Assembly (NCBI RefSeq): GCF_014898815.1
Contig: NW_026515539.1
Coordinates: 3,658,001-3,722,000, forward strand
DNA length: 64,000 nt
Direction: 5' to 3'
Origin: Panonychus citri
Taxonomy: Eukaryota > Arthropoda > Arachnida > Trombidiformes > Tetranychidae
Numbering within the stretch: position 1 is the stretch's first letter; each line of letters opens with the position of its first letter. The notes under the pieces are model-generated. The model ran no database searches. It was not told where the DNA came from and was given only the letters and a program-made list of their open reading frames with translations. Positions 33,322 to 45,500 of this stretch are shown in pieces. The translations under genes were made by a program, and so were the position numbers.

Positions 33322-35865
33322 TCTCTACAAGATGGTACTATCAATTAATTTCTATTATAATTATTAATTTTTCAAAATCAATCTGAAAATGCGACAAAAA
33401 ATCGTATCATTATTTACTTGGATACCTAATATTTGTGGTGAACCTAAAGATTAATGAGGAAATTGGTTTGAATTTAGTTTATCTAATGAGCCCAATGATT
33501 GTTACTCTTTCAAAGTTCCCAATGAGAATTAGCTATTAACAATGTCAAGACCATGGAGTTAAGATCATGATGGTCATCATAATCATTTCCATTGCTTGAC
33601 CATTCATTCAACTCAACAATTGATCTTCTCTTTTAGTTTTTTTAGAGCTCATCATAATTAGCTGAGACTTTTTTTTTCTTCATTATTAACTGGTAGTCAA
33701 TCCAATTCATTATATTATCATGTTTCATTAGGAAACTTTCATTTGGAACATTATTATCATCATGATTAAGTCTATTCAGAGAGGAAGTTATCATTATTTC
33801 AGTTTTCTCCCCTTTCGGAATCTGCTTCCTTAACTACAGTTAGCATAATGATGGTGAACTCTATATTGATTAACTGTATATAATTAATTGATTACAATGA
33901 CCATTGAATAGCCAGTGGACAAAGTTAAAGAGTAAAAATCTAATATGATCAACTACTAATTAAGACTAATACCATGTACATATGTATCAAATTGAACAAG
34001 TTAATTGTTAACAATACAGTTAATCAGGTTATCATGGAATCAGAGTTTCTCTTGCCCATCCAAAAGGAATTGTAATTTTTTATCATTATTATTATTTTCT
34101 ATTTGATTTACCAATACCAGTAAAAGGAATGGTCATCATCGTGATATTGGTCATCGGATATAACGATTGATTCACTTCACTGAAAGATTGTCGAGTCTCT
34201 TTGAAGATAATTAATTTTACTCAAAGCGAAAATCAGATTTTCTTTCTGGACACAATTTCAACTTGACTGGACAACAAGGGAAAAAGTTGTTGTCTTTTCC
34301 TTTGAAGGATCAGATTCTCTCATGTAATTTATCATCAACAAGCTTATTCTTGACCACTGGTCATCATCATATCTCTTAGATATATAATCTCACTCTCTCT
34401 GTTTTTATCAACTGATTTCCTCTTAGGAAACTTTACTCTAATTGATAATTCAAATCACATTGATGATAAGATTTTCTTTTCATGATAAAATCGTTAAGAG
34501 TTTTATATATTAATACATTATCAATATGATTGGTCATTCGCAAGTATTTCATCAGTCGAAATGATGAAATCTCTTAAACATGCGAAATGAGACTTGACCC
34601 AACAGTTTGACCTGGTCAAGAGGTTAACAAGTCTTTCCAAAAGTCGAGCCAATTTTATCCTCTTTCAAAGTTATCAGTTATTATTATTAATATTAATAAC
34701 AACACAATGACCATCAACATGTCTATCATGTTTGACCATCAAACAAATCACATTCAATTGACATTGTAACACTATTTTGGATCAATGTTGACCAATCAGT
34801 TGGTTTTTTTTGCTTCTTCTTTGCTTGACCAATACTCTTACTGATCATATTTAGATCAATATAATTGTGATACACAATTTAGGTCTACAATTAAATTAGC
34901 TTCATTGTAATCATTCCCTCAGTGGTTAACATTGAACAAGAAGAAAAAAAAATTGCACTATTTTTTTATCTACTTTTTTTCTCTATTGCCTGTAACTGGT
35001 CATCACCATTATCATCACCAATGTTATGGTCAATTTGAGCAAATATAAAGCAAAAAGATAATCTAATTTCCAATAAATCAGGCAAGAAAAGAGAGAGAGA
35101 GAGAGAGAAATGATCCCAATTGAATTAACTCTAAATTGTTGTGAATCAAATAGAGAGAAATAATAATAAAAAAAAGTTTTCATCGTTTATCAGGTTAACC
35201 CAATGGGTTAACAATATGGAAACAATAATTGTGAATGATTTATTGGACCTACAGAACAATCAAATTAAATTCAAATGTAAAATGAAATCACCATTAATCA
35301 GACAATGAAAAAAGTAATGATTAATATGATGATCATTTATCATTCAACAACAACTATTCAGTTAACTTATCGATTGACAATATCAGCGGTTATTTAGGAA
35401 TTGGCAGTTGAAATTGATTGGAAATCATCATCGTTATAATCAAAGGGAAGGCCTGAGAAACCAATAGCAATGTAATATTAGATTCTGTTGATTATTGCGA
35501 ACTGGAAATCAGATGAAAATCAATGTTATGATTTGAACAATCAAGATAATAACAATTGACTGTTAACAGCTTCTCACTTGAGGTAAATTGTAACATTGGA
35601 ATAAAAAAAAACAACCAAAACAAAGTTGCTTCGCAAATGGATTTGCTTTTGTTTTCTGTCCTCAAAATGCATTACATGTGATTATTTGTCAATATTATCA
35701 TGTTTTTATTACTTTCATCATGATTATCATTATTATCGGACCATAAATACAAAAATAATACTCAAATATTACTTTGCTTCAATAATCAGTCAATCTCATC
35801 TTCGTGTATACATATTTACATTGAATGTTCATTCAAGTTCCGGTTATTATTATTATATTTTTTCT

Positions 35866-35904
<39 letters not shown>

Positions 35905-35912
35905 CTCTCTCT
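35866..35912. repeat. CT/CTTT microsatellite
   Basis: A CT run passing into CTTT units and back, the same style as 9804-9850. Confidence 0.9.
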
Positions 35913-38309
35913 GTTACCATTCAATCAGTTTTCCTATTCATCTTTCGGCATCGAAATTGTTCATGAAAATACTGAGAACAAAAAGATGATAGAATTTGAA
36001 TTTTTCTTTTTTCTTTCCATGAAATTCTTATGAATACTGAGTGTTGATCCTCACGCGATCATTAAAATTACTTTCGAACTGAAAAGTTTTTATTCTAATT
36101 TTTTCTTCGTCTTTCCATCTAATCTGATCTGATCTTCTCTAACTTTACTATTGAAATTCACAAGATTGATATGAGTGATTATTCATTCATTTGGGTGGAT
36201 TCATTGATTGTGAGAGAGAAAGAGTCAGTGAGAAAAGGATTAATCTTTATATAACCTCATTTGTTTCTGACCAATAACAAATTAGCTTATTCCAGCTTAG
36301 TAATTAATCAAGGGGAACCCTGACTGTGATCAAGTTTATCAATGAATTTAGGTGATGATAATGCTCAGCTTTTCCCCCGATGAGATTAACAAGGTGATTC
36401 TCATGCTGAAAGGATGAAAGTTCAGTGAAAGTTAAATGTTATAATATTTTTACTCTCTCTCTCTTCAACCTAATTCTGGTTAATATATATTTCCAAAGTT
36501 AACTCAGACCTAATTGTAATCTATTAAAAATACTAGTATTAGTAATACTTTACATGTAACTAACTGTTTTTTTTTTCATCTTCATCTTCATCCTCATCAT
36601 CCTAATCTTTATCTTCATCTTTATCATCATTCAGCTTTTCTAATGATTGATCACCATGAAAGTGAGTCTCTAATACTCAGGGAAAATTGTTTAGGAGAGA
36701 AAACTAAGAAACCAAAAAGACCTTTGAATATATTCAACACTTTTACTTACTCACAAGTTTCTGAATATTTTCAGCATTCTGGTGATAATGATGGGGAGGA
36801 AACCGGAGGAAATTCATGATAAAGATTGAAGATAATGATTTACTCGCTGATGGATCATTAACTTTGTCTCATTCTGTTAACTCTGATCCTCTCTCTTAAT
36901 TTTATAATAATATTTTCATGTTATTTTCATCTGAATTTGATTCATTAAAAATTCCAGAACGTGCTGAACATTTTATATAAGAATCAATTATCATGACATA
37001 TGAAGGAGAGAGAAAAGAAAACCACTCCAACAATCAATGTGCTAAAAGAATATTATCTCAGTTCATCAGAATTTCGAAAACGATTTTCTTTTCTCTTTCG
37101 TCTTATTATTCTTTACCAATTTCCATGTAACAATATTTTCGTTTGTTTCTATTTTTTCACCTTCTTCCATGAAAAGAGAGAGGAAATTTCCGTGATCAGA
37201 ATCGTCTTAAGATTCAATGAATACTCGAAGCAGGAAATGAGTAATATTTACGATTGTCGATTGTTCAGAAAGAAAAAAAGTTCCAACAACACTTGGAGTA
37301 ATTATTACAACTCATAAGTTAATCCAAAGTTGATTAGAAAACTGTGAATATGAATTTTTCATACTAACATGATGAATGAACTTTCTCAATTCCCATTGAG
37401 ACCTGAACAATTGTATATACAATTTATCAAAGTTTTATTGTAACAATTTCAATGGAATCATTTGAAATGTGAATCATTACCATGTAAAAGGAAATAACAA
37501 TTTTAACTTTTCAATTCTATTTCCAGAATTGATGAGAATGGTTCATTGATAACTTCCGATTCCTATTTATTATATCTTCATGATAGGGAATTGATTTAAT
37601 TTAAATTACACGATTACGAGTGAGAGATAAACAATCAAATGTTTCAAATTAAATTTAAATCTATTTTAAACTGAATATCGTTGATTATCAACACTCAAAA
37701 AGTCACAATTAAATTGGTAAATCTATTAACAGACTCTTTAGATTAAGTTGATTACATGGAGCAACTTGAAAGTTAATTAGAGTATTAATCTACAATTAAA
37801 TCACTTGATGGTTATCCTCATCATCGAGTGTTAATCATTCATCTCATCATCATGACTTTAGGGTGTTGATGTATATCAGCAATCAGATTATTCATTCAAG
37901 TTTACCAATAAAATGTTCATTCAAATTAGAAAAGTGAATATGAAGATGAAGATGAAGAAAAAAAATATTATTAATATTTAAAAGTTTTTCCATGAAAACT
38001 ATTCAATGTCATGTTAACAAGTCCAACAATGATGAAGGTTCATATCATATGAGATCATATCGTTGGTGAGATGATGATAACATGAGGAGTGGAAAATGAG
38101 AATGCTAAGAATCATCATTGAGAATAATAATGAGATGGAATCTTTTTTTATTCTTTTGCTACTTTTTCATCATCTCAGATTCATGAGAACACATGAGAGA
38201 TGAGGATGGAACGGTAATAGAGGAAAAGGAAGAAAATATCAGAATTAAAAAGAAGATGAAGAAAGAAAAGAGAGAGAGAGATGAACGATAACAGTGATTT
38301 TATCTTCTT

Positions 38310-38315
38310 TTTATT
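38310..38315 (-). terminator. Candidate poly(A) signal AATAAA for the receptor gene
   Basis: A minus-strand AATAAA lies about 370 bp after the receptor stop codon. It is a candidate only, since the sequence is AT-rich. Confidence 0.35.
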
Positions 38316-38682
38316 CACATTCAGTTGATTTTCACTTGGATAGTATTTCACATAATATAATATCTTGAGAAGTTCAGAACTTTTCATTTCGATTCATTGA
38401 TACATTAAGAATAAAAAGTGACATTAATGAAATAATATTTTCGTTTGGTGGTTTTGTCTTCATGTTTGTGAGATGTTAAAGGTGAGAGAGAGAGAGAGAG
38501 ATGTTTGGGTTGTAGAATTGATGAAGATGCAGATGATGGACCATGATGATTGAGGAGAAAGCGAGAGGAAGTTAAGATGATGATGGAATTATATTTATAT
38601 ATTAATTTTGATGTAATTATTAGTAAAATTATTAACATCTTCTTCTTGATTATTGTTTCATTTTCATATTTATCGGTTGTTA

Positions 38683-41040
38683 TCATAAAGGTGTATGTTT
38701 GGATAATAATAGATGTTCCTGTTGAGATGTAAATCTATCATCAATATTGGATGTTAATGGTTGTAATGAAGATGATTGTTGCTGATTGTGAGGAAGAAGA
38801 GGGGATGATGGTGATGAAGATGATGAATGATAATTGGCTGGAATTAGGTTCTCTTTAAGTGCCAATGTCTTCCTGGTCTCATCATTTGAACCTGAACGGT
38901 TTAGATTACAAGAGATTACGGTTCCCACTCCACCTCCACCACCAACCATTTGATTTGATTGAGACACTGGTTGGCAAGAGGTGAGTTGATTTGGTGATGA
39001 GGATGGGATAGGAAGTGGACTTGGTTGAAATGGTGAAGGTGATGAAGATGATGAATGATGATGGTTATGAGTATAATATTGATTCTGTTGAAATTGATGA
39101 TGAACTTGATGATGGGGAAGATGGTGAAGATGATTATCTGATGAATTGTTGATTCCATATTGACTTTGATAGGCTCTTTCACGTAAACGAAAGTCCATTG
39201 TTGAACATTGTAGGCACAATAAGTAACGAAATGCTTTCCGAAAATCATGATGAAAGGTAACATAGATTATCGGATTAAGCATTGAATTGGTTAATCCAAG
39301 CCAATAACAAAGTGAACTAATCCAATGAGGGATTGCATTAACTGTCTCTGAAAAGGGACGAAGCAAGGCCAATATGAAAAAGGGTAACCAACAAGCGGTA
39401 AAAGCGGTCATTATGACCCCAAGGGTAATCGATGCTTTCCTTTCTTTAAGCATTGATGAGGTTCGCCTCTTATCGGTGCCCGAACTCAACGCTGCATGGA
39501 AGGACAAACGATCGCCCAACGATTTTCGTACACCACCAAAAGTTGAGCAAAAAGTATTTGAATTTGTTGTTGACATGCAACTAGAATTGTTACAATTAAT
39601 TGGACTACCATGTGATTGAATTATACATGAATGATACTTATTCTGAGTTGGTGTCGGAGGTGATGAAGTGCTAAGTGTTGATCTATGGTGCGATTTAGTT
39701 GAGGATAACATTGACTCTTTTACCCGTTTATATGATGAAAGTAATGATGAATGAAAATTATTGTCAGAATTGGTTGAATTATTATTATTATTAACATTGA
39801 AACTATTGTTGTTATTATTATTGTTACTAATTGAATTATTATTATTATTATTATTATTATGATAAGAGCTTAATTTTGGTGCTGTATCACTTATGGTTGT
39901 TTCATTAATTGTTATTGTATCTTTACAATTAATTAAACCATTGCGAGGTGTTGGTAATGTTGTTGTTGGTGGTGGTGGCGGTGGTGGGGTTGTTGTTGTT
40001 GTTGCTACTGTTAATGTTGGTGATGATTTAGTTGTAATTGTTGATGATTTATCAATTTCATTGAAACACTCAGCACCAGAGTCTCTTGTTTGTTGTTGTT
40101 GATGATATATTAATGAATGATCAATCTTATTACCATGTTGACATTCACTATCACTCAATGTTGATTCAGATTGCTGATGAAAATCATAATTAACTGATGC
40201 ACTTGATGGTTTATCATATTGTTGTTTATTGCAAGTTGTTATTGTTGATTTTAATAGTGGTTTAATTACAGGAAAATAACGTGAATGAGGTTGATGTTGT
40301 TGTTGTTGTTGCTGCTGTTGATGGTACATCATATTTGTGGAGTGGGAATGTGATGAGGTTGAATTGAGATTGATATTATTGTTGTTATTATTATTATTAA
40401 CTAAGCGATCGGTGGTGTGACCTAATGAACGCAGTTCAGCATCGACGACTGATTTTGCTGCACCATAGATTTTATAGTAAAGTATTATCATAACTCCAAG
40501 GGGAATGTAAAAAGCTCCTAAGGTGGCATATAATTGGTAGACAATTTGTTGAGATACCTGACAGGTTGGCTTATCATCGGGTCCATGTTCATTACCTAGA
40601 ACCAGAAGAGGAGGGACACTGATGAGGCACGAAGAGACCCAAACAATGGCAATGAAAGCGGTCATACGTTTGGTGGTTCGTTTAACACCATAGGTTAAAG
40701 GTTTGGTTATGGTTAAGTATCGGTCAACTGAAATCATACAAAGATTCAAGATTGAGGCGGTACAAGAGGTTACATCAAATGAGACCCACATGTCACATAA
40801 AGTTGGACCAAGATCCCAATAACCTTTTACCTCCAGGTTAAGTGCTAAAGGCATAACCAGTATGGCAACACAAAGGTCAGAGATGGCAAGGCTAACCAAT
40901 AGGTAATTTGAAGGTGACCTTAGTTTACGGACTAGAACCACAGATAAACAGACAAGTATGTTACCAATTATTGTGACGATTATCATTAAACTAAGACAAA
41001 GGGTTATGGTTGTTTCGAGGCTTGAAAGCTTTGAGCTCAT
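38683..41040 (-). CDS. 5-HT7: Serotonin receptor, 5-HT7 type (class A GPCR), main exon
   Basis: This 785-codon ORF has all seven transmembrane helices. Landmarks are TM3 Asp (FDVTSC, about residue 89), the amine-binding acid; DRY at about 106-108; GNEH in loop 2 at about 149-152; CWLPFF in TM6 at about 549-554; and NPIIY in TM7 at about 589-593. A CLQC pair just after helix 8 may be palmitoylated. The loop-2/TM5 text (YQLYATLGAFYIPL) and the post-TM7 text ending YQSQYG match arthropod 5-HT7 receptors, which raise cAMP via Gs, better than 5-HT1. The third cytoplasmic loop (about 200-531) is low-complexity Asn/Gln/Ser/Thr/Pro, and the C-tail (about 600-785) is His/Ser/Pro-rich. Only about 8 residues precede TM1 and a TAG lies directly before this ATG, so an upstream exon probably supplies the N-terminus. 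Confidence 0.88.
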   Translation of the reverse strand: MSSKLSSLETTITLCLSLMIIVTIIGNILVCLSVVLVRKLRSPSNYLLVSLAISDLCVAILVMPLALNLEVKGYWDLGPTLCDMWVSFDVTSCTASILNLCMISVDRYLTITKPLTYGVKRTTKRMTAFIAIVWVSSCLISVPPLLVLGNEHGPDDKPTCQVSQQIVYQLYATLGAFYIPLGVMIILYYKIYGAAKSVVDAELRSLGHTTDRLVNNNNNNNNINLNSTSSHSHSTNMMYHQQQQQQQQHQPHSRYFPVIKPLLKSTITTCNKQQYDKPSSASVNYDFHQQSESTLSDSECQHGNKIDHSLIYHQQQQTRDSGAECFNEIDKSSTITTKSSPTLTVATTTTTPPPPPPPTTTLPTPRNGLINCKDTITINETTISDTAPKLSSYHNNNNNNNNSISNNNNNNNSFNVNNNNNSTNSDNNFHSSLLSSYKRVKESMLSSTKSHHRSTLSTSSPPTPTQNKYHSCIIQSHGSPINCNNSSCMSTTNSNTFCSTFGGVRKSLGDRLSFHAALSSGTDKRRTSSMLKERKASITLGVIMTAFTACWLPFFILALLRPFSETVNAIPHWISSLCYWLGLTNSMLNPIIYVTFHHDFRKAFRYLLCLQCSTMDFRLRERAYQSQYGINNSSDNHLHHLPHHQVHHQFQQNQYYTHNHHHSSSSSPSPFQPSPLPIPSSSPNQLTSCQPVSQSNQMVGGGGGVGTVISCNLNRSGSNDETRKTLALKENLIPANYHSSSSSPSSPLLPHNQQQSSSLQPLTSNIDDRFTSQQEHLLLSKHTPL

Positions 41041-41200
41041 CTAGGTTTAAGATTATCCTTCTAATCACTTGAGAATTAATTTGATTATTAATAGTGATTA
41101 TTATAATTAGAGTGATTTTGATAAATCTATTATCACGTTTAAAGTTGGTAATGTTTATTGGGTGGTAACGATAATTATCAAGAATCGTTGGGACGTTTAC

Positions 41201-41362
41201 AGTTGATTGATTAGAAAGTAACGAAATCAATTGGTGATAATTATGATGTTGTTGTTGATGATGACGATGATGATGATGATGATGATGATGACTGTTGTTA
41301 CGGTCAAAATGATGATGACTCTCAATACTGTTGAATCCCATGAACATATAAATCTGAATCAA
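41201..41362 (-). CDS. Candidate first coding exon of the 5-HT7-type receptor
   Basis: On the minus strand an ORF from 41362 encodes a His-rich stretch (eight His in a row) and an N-glycosylation sequon in LLSNQST. A donor-like GTAAAC follows at 41200-41195 in phase 0, and the sequence just before the receptor ATG (ACCTAG, ending at 41041) can serve as acceptor. Splicing would remove 160 bp and attach an extracellular N-terminus of about 54 residues to the ORF at 38683-41040. The donor is not a perfect consensus and the start may be at 41362, 41347 or 41341. This is inference; the receptor might instead begin at 41040. Confidence 0.35.
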
Positions 41363-42517
41363 TTAATCAAAATGTGAAGAGAAAAAGTTAAACTCAATCA
41401 AAATGGACAATTAATTTTCTATCTACTTAATCATCTTGGATTGAAACTACTGCAACAATCAATTGAATTTATATTGTTTACATTGATTGTTTTCTTCATG
41501 ATGATAATAATGTTTTCAGGTTTGATTATGATTGATGAGGGTTAACAATCAATGAACAATTTGAAATCATCATCATCATCATGTTGGGTTTTTTTTGTTG
41601 TTTGTTGTTCAAAAATCAATTGTGTCTTTTTTAAATTTGGTATCTTAATCAATTGTTACCAAACGTAATCAAACAATTAACAAGGTAAACAATTTAATTT
41701 TAGATAGTTAATTGTAATTGGTATTACACTATTTCAATGTAATTGGTAACTTACCTTATTGTAATTAGTATTTAATTGTTGTTGTTGTTGTTGTGTTGCC
41801 TTGATGTTAAGATGATGATGAAAGTTATATTGTATGATTTTCTTAATTGTAATTAACTAATATAACTTGTAAATTTGGTTAGTTAAATATCACAGTTGGT
41901 AAATTAACTTGATAATGTGATTTAAAATTGACTGGAAAAAAATATATTTAAATCAGGAGATAATTTTGTTTATATTCATTACTAAATTACAGGAGTAATT
42001 AAGGATAATCATGTAGTAATATTGTTGATTGTTGATTGTTAAATTGATCAAATTGTTTGTGATTAAGTTGATTTTCAATGTCCATGGAGCCAATAGTTAC
42101 CTGTTTAAATGACAGAATATCAAATAGATCAATTAATACTTGAGGAAAAAAAATAGTTAACTTATTATTATTCAACAATTAAAGTTTAACAATTAACACA
42201 ATTCAATTGATTAATTCACTGAGATGGTTATGAAATTAAAAACAGAATAAAAGTAAAAATTAAGTTTCTAACTTATTATTGTTGGTGAAATGAGCACAGA
42301 AATTTCAACATGCATGTAATTCATGATTGAAATTCATTCTTTAACCATAACATGATGATGATTACAAATGATGATCAGAATTATGATCATGATGAGATGA
42401 TGAAGATGATGAAGATGATGCATGAACTTGATCATGCGTTGATATGGTTACTATTTAAATTAAAAGATAACATTGGTAATAATATTTACCAATCGTCCGA
42501 TTTGTTGATAGAGTGGA

Positions 42518-42518
<1 letters not shown>

Positions 42519-42542
<24 letters not shown>
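42519..42542. repeat. GA microsatellite
   Basis: A perfect GA run of about 12 units in non-coding host DNA. Confidence 0.9.
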
Positions 42543-42548
<6 letters not shown>

Positions 42549-45500
42549 AAAATGTCGAAAGTCATAAATAGACAGAGAAAAAGAAAGGGTGAGATGATAA
42601 GAATGGATGAAGATGATGACCTTTAGATGGATCATCTCAACTTCATCTTAAAGGATAATCTTATCTTCGTAGTGATTTACCGTTAATCCAATCATTTGTT
42701 TTTCCATCATTGTTTTCTTATTAGTGGAGGTTATCATTTCTGCTCTTTAATTGTGATTCTAATTGTTTTGATTATTTATCTTTTCTTATAATTTTTTTCC
42801 TCATTTTTCTGTGGTTTGAATTAATTGGTTGTGTTATTTTTTTGTTTCTGCTACATCATCACAATTAAGTTAATCAATTGATTGGAATGAAAACTTTTTT
42901 TTTTAAAAAAAATGTTGACTTGAAATAATAACAGAGAAACAATTGATTTCTTGATTATCAGTTGATTAATTGCTACGAATTGGCTGAATGTTAATTGTTC
43001 ATTGTAATGGGTAATCATGAACATGAATATTATGGTTAATCATTGGGAACGAAAAAGTTTCATGACTAATTTGGTTCTAGTCTCAAATTTTGCAACAATT
43101 AGATTAAGAATTGTATCAATGAGGTTTCCATTGATTGTAAATAATCAATTATTTGTCATTACAAGTTAATCGTAACTGTTCAAGACAATAATTGATTCCT
43201 CTCATTGTAATAATCAATATCTAACCAACTACATCTTAATTCTGGATTAGTGATCATGTTACTTGATTTATTATCATCAACAATATAATTAGAAAGTAAA
43301 GTTTGATAGTCTGTTGGAAATCGTTTGCTAATTGTTCACATTATGCTGAACAATCAAGTTGATTGTTACGAAATCGTCGTTTTTTTATCTATCCTGATTT
43401 TCATCAGATTATTTCATGTTAATCCATTCACTATCTCTCTCTCTCTCCCATGTCTTTCTCACTCTGGTTAATCTTTACTTTCTTTCATCTTCATCATCAA
43501 TCTTTTTATGTTTACCTATTAAAGGATGAGGATGATAAGGCAAACGTTTATTTTCATCAACAAACAAACTTGATTCTGGTTGAAATTCAAGCATCAGGAT
43601 GAAAATGTCATGACGATGAGTGAATATGCTGATAATGTATTATTATCATCAATTTTTCTGCCAATTTCTCTCTCTCTCTCAATCATCATGTACGATAAAA
43701 CCTCATTCATATAATAACAACTTGAAACTTTATTCAGCAAGTTTCATGATCCCATGAGAATCAATCAACAGGCTATTTGGCAAAGGTTAAATCAATTGTC
43801 ATTGTCAAAGTGTAAGAAGATGAAGATGATAAGGAGAGAGAGAGAGGAAAAACTAAATATTCTATTCCAATGGAACTGAAAGATCACGAGGAGATGATGA
43901 TCATCATAATGACGAGAAGTAAAAAACCTCATCAAACAGACAATAGCTCAGAATAGGAGATAACATAAATTTCATGACGATTCTGGTTGATTAGAAAACA
44001 AAAACACCGAGAGAGAGAAAGAGTAAAAAAATTGAACGAAAACATTGTCTTTACATTACCATTATTATTGTTTCATGCTATTTATATGATCTGTCAATTC
44101 AATGACAATAACATGAGATCTGAATCTGAATATTCATATGCATATAAGGATAACATGGTGAGGAAAATAAAGTGAAAGTGAGTGATCAGTAATTCCAAGT
44201 GACAATCAATTTTTTCTGCAATGATAAGCAAAAGTTATCATGGTGAGATAGAGATGAAAATTTGATGATTAAGACTCAAATGAAGATGAAAGTTCCAGAT
44301 GAGATTCTAGATAAAGTTCAATATAACATGGTGAACATGATCAATTCATTGTTACCTCGTTATCATCATTCAACTATACAGGTAAAAATATTTGTTTTTC
44401 GTACTTTTTTCATCATCAAGATTGTTCATTTCATGGAAATGCATTTCTGATCAGTATGATCTTTACTCCCACCCCACCACCATTACCTCGCCCACTCTTA
44501 TTTTTACCTCTCTCTCTCTCTCTTATTATTTTCCACCGCCATTGATTTTTGTTTTTCTAACCTCAATATCAACCAGAATTCATGTACACATATCGTTTCA
44601 TGATCGATAAGCTTTGATCATCTCGATAGATTAATTAATCTGAAGGTAGTTCATTTGTTTATCGATCAGTTTATCTCAATAATCTGATGATTAATTTCAT
44701 GTTAACCTTGATTACAATTCAATGAGAAAATCATTATAACGATAATAATAATAGTGTGATTATCGTTAATCTGTAAATTTCTCATTGTGATTTAATCACA
44801 ATTTGATCATAATTAGAATGACAATTTATTAATACAATATACAATTTACTACATTAATGATTTTCCTTAACTCAATCATCCTAATCAATTAGTAATAGTA
44901 AAAAAAACGGATTAATTGAGACACTTTTGTTTTGCACTTAAATGATTTAATAAGATTGTTATTACTACATAAATAACGGATTAAGACTTGGGATTAACTG
45001 ATTAGTTATGGAAACTTGAAGACAATTAATTCAATCAAGTGAATCAAGTTTTTCCAAGCTAATATAACCTTGATTAACTACATGATCTATGAGTGTGATT
45101 TACAGTTAATTTAATATAATAATTGGCTAGTTGTTAACATGATTAAAGATGAGATTTAGTATGAGAGTTAATCAAGTAATTCAACAATAAACTTTAATTG
45201 AATTCAATCAACCAATCAATTAGACAATTGTAATCAACTTGAAATTGATTGGGAAAGATAGGATTAATAATTAAGTCTAGAAAAACTTAATTGGTGATTT
45301 GATTAACCTAATTTTTTTTTATTTAATATCTTTAACTTTCTTTCAACTAATTAAACAAAAAGCAACAATTAACCATTAGAAATTGATTGTTACCATTAAT
45401 AGTTATTACTTTTCTGTTATTTTATTGCTGAATTAATAAATCATTGAAGGTGACGATTAATTGTTATTGACATTTCCATTGATTAATTTATGGTTAATCA

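Larger units (their letters stand above)
29342..38309. other. Long non-coding stretch between the repeat array and the receptor gene
   Basis: No exon with a recognisable product was found on either strand. Contents are a long GA run (30305-30350), a foldback element (32762-33321), CT/CTTT runs (for example 35866-35912), many short CT runs and frequent ATG/CAT trinucleotide stretches. ORFs such as 30234-30491 and 35626-36033 are opened by microsatellites. The right part may hold the 3' UTR of the receptor gene. Confidence 0.6.

Noticed and set aside
35626..36033. 135-codon plus ORF
   Set aside because: Phe/Tyr/Ser-rich translation of CT and TTC repeats, not a plausible protein.
39893..40102. 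Plus-strand Gly/Val-rich ORF
   Set aside because: Antisense of the Thr/Pro-rich loop of the 5-HT7-type receptor.
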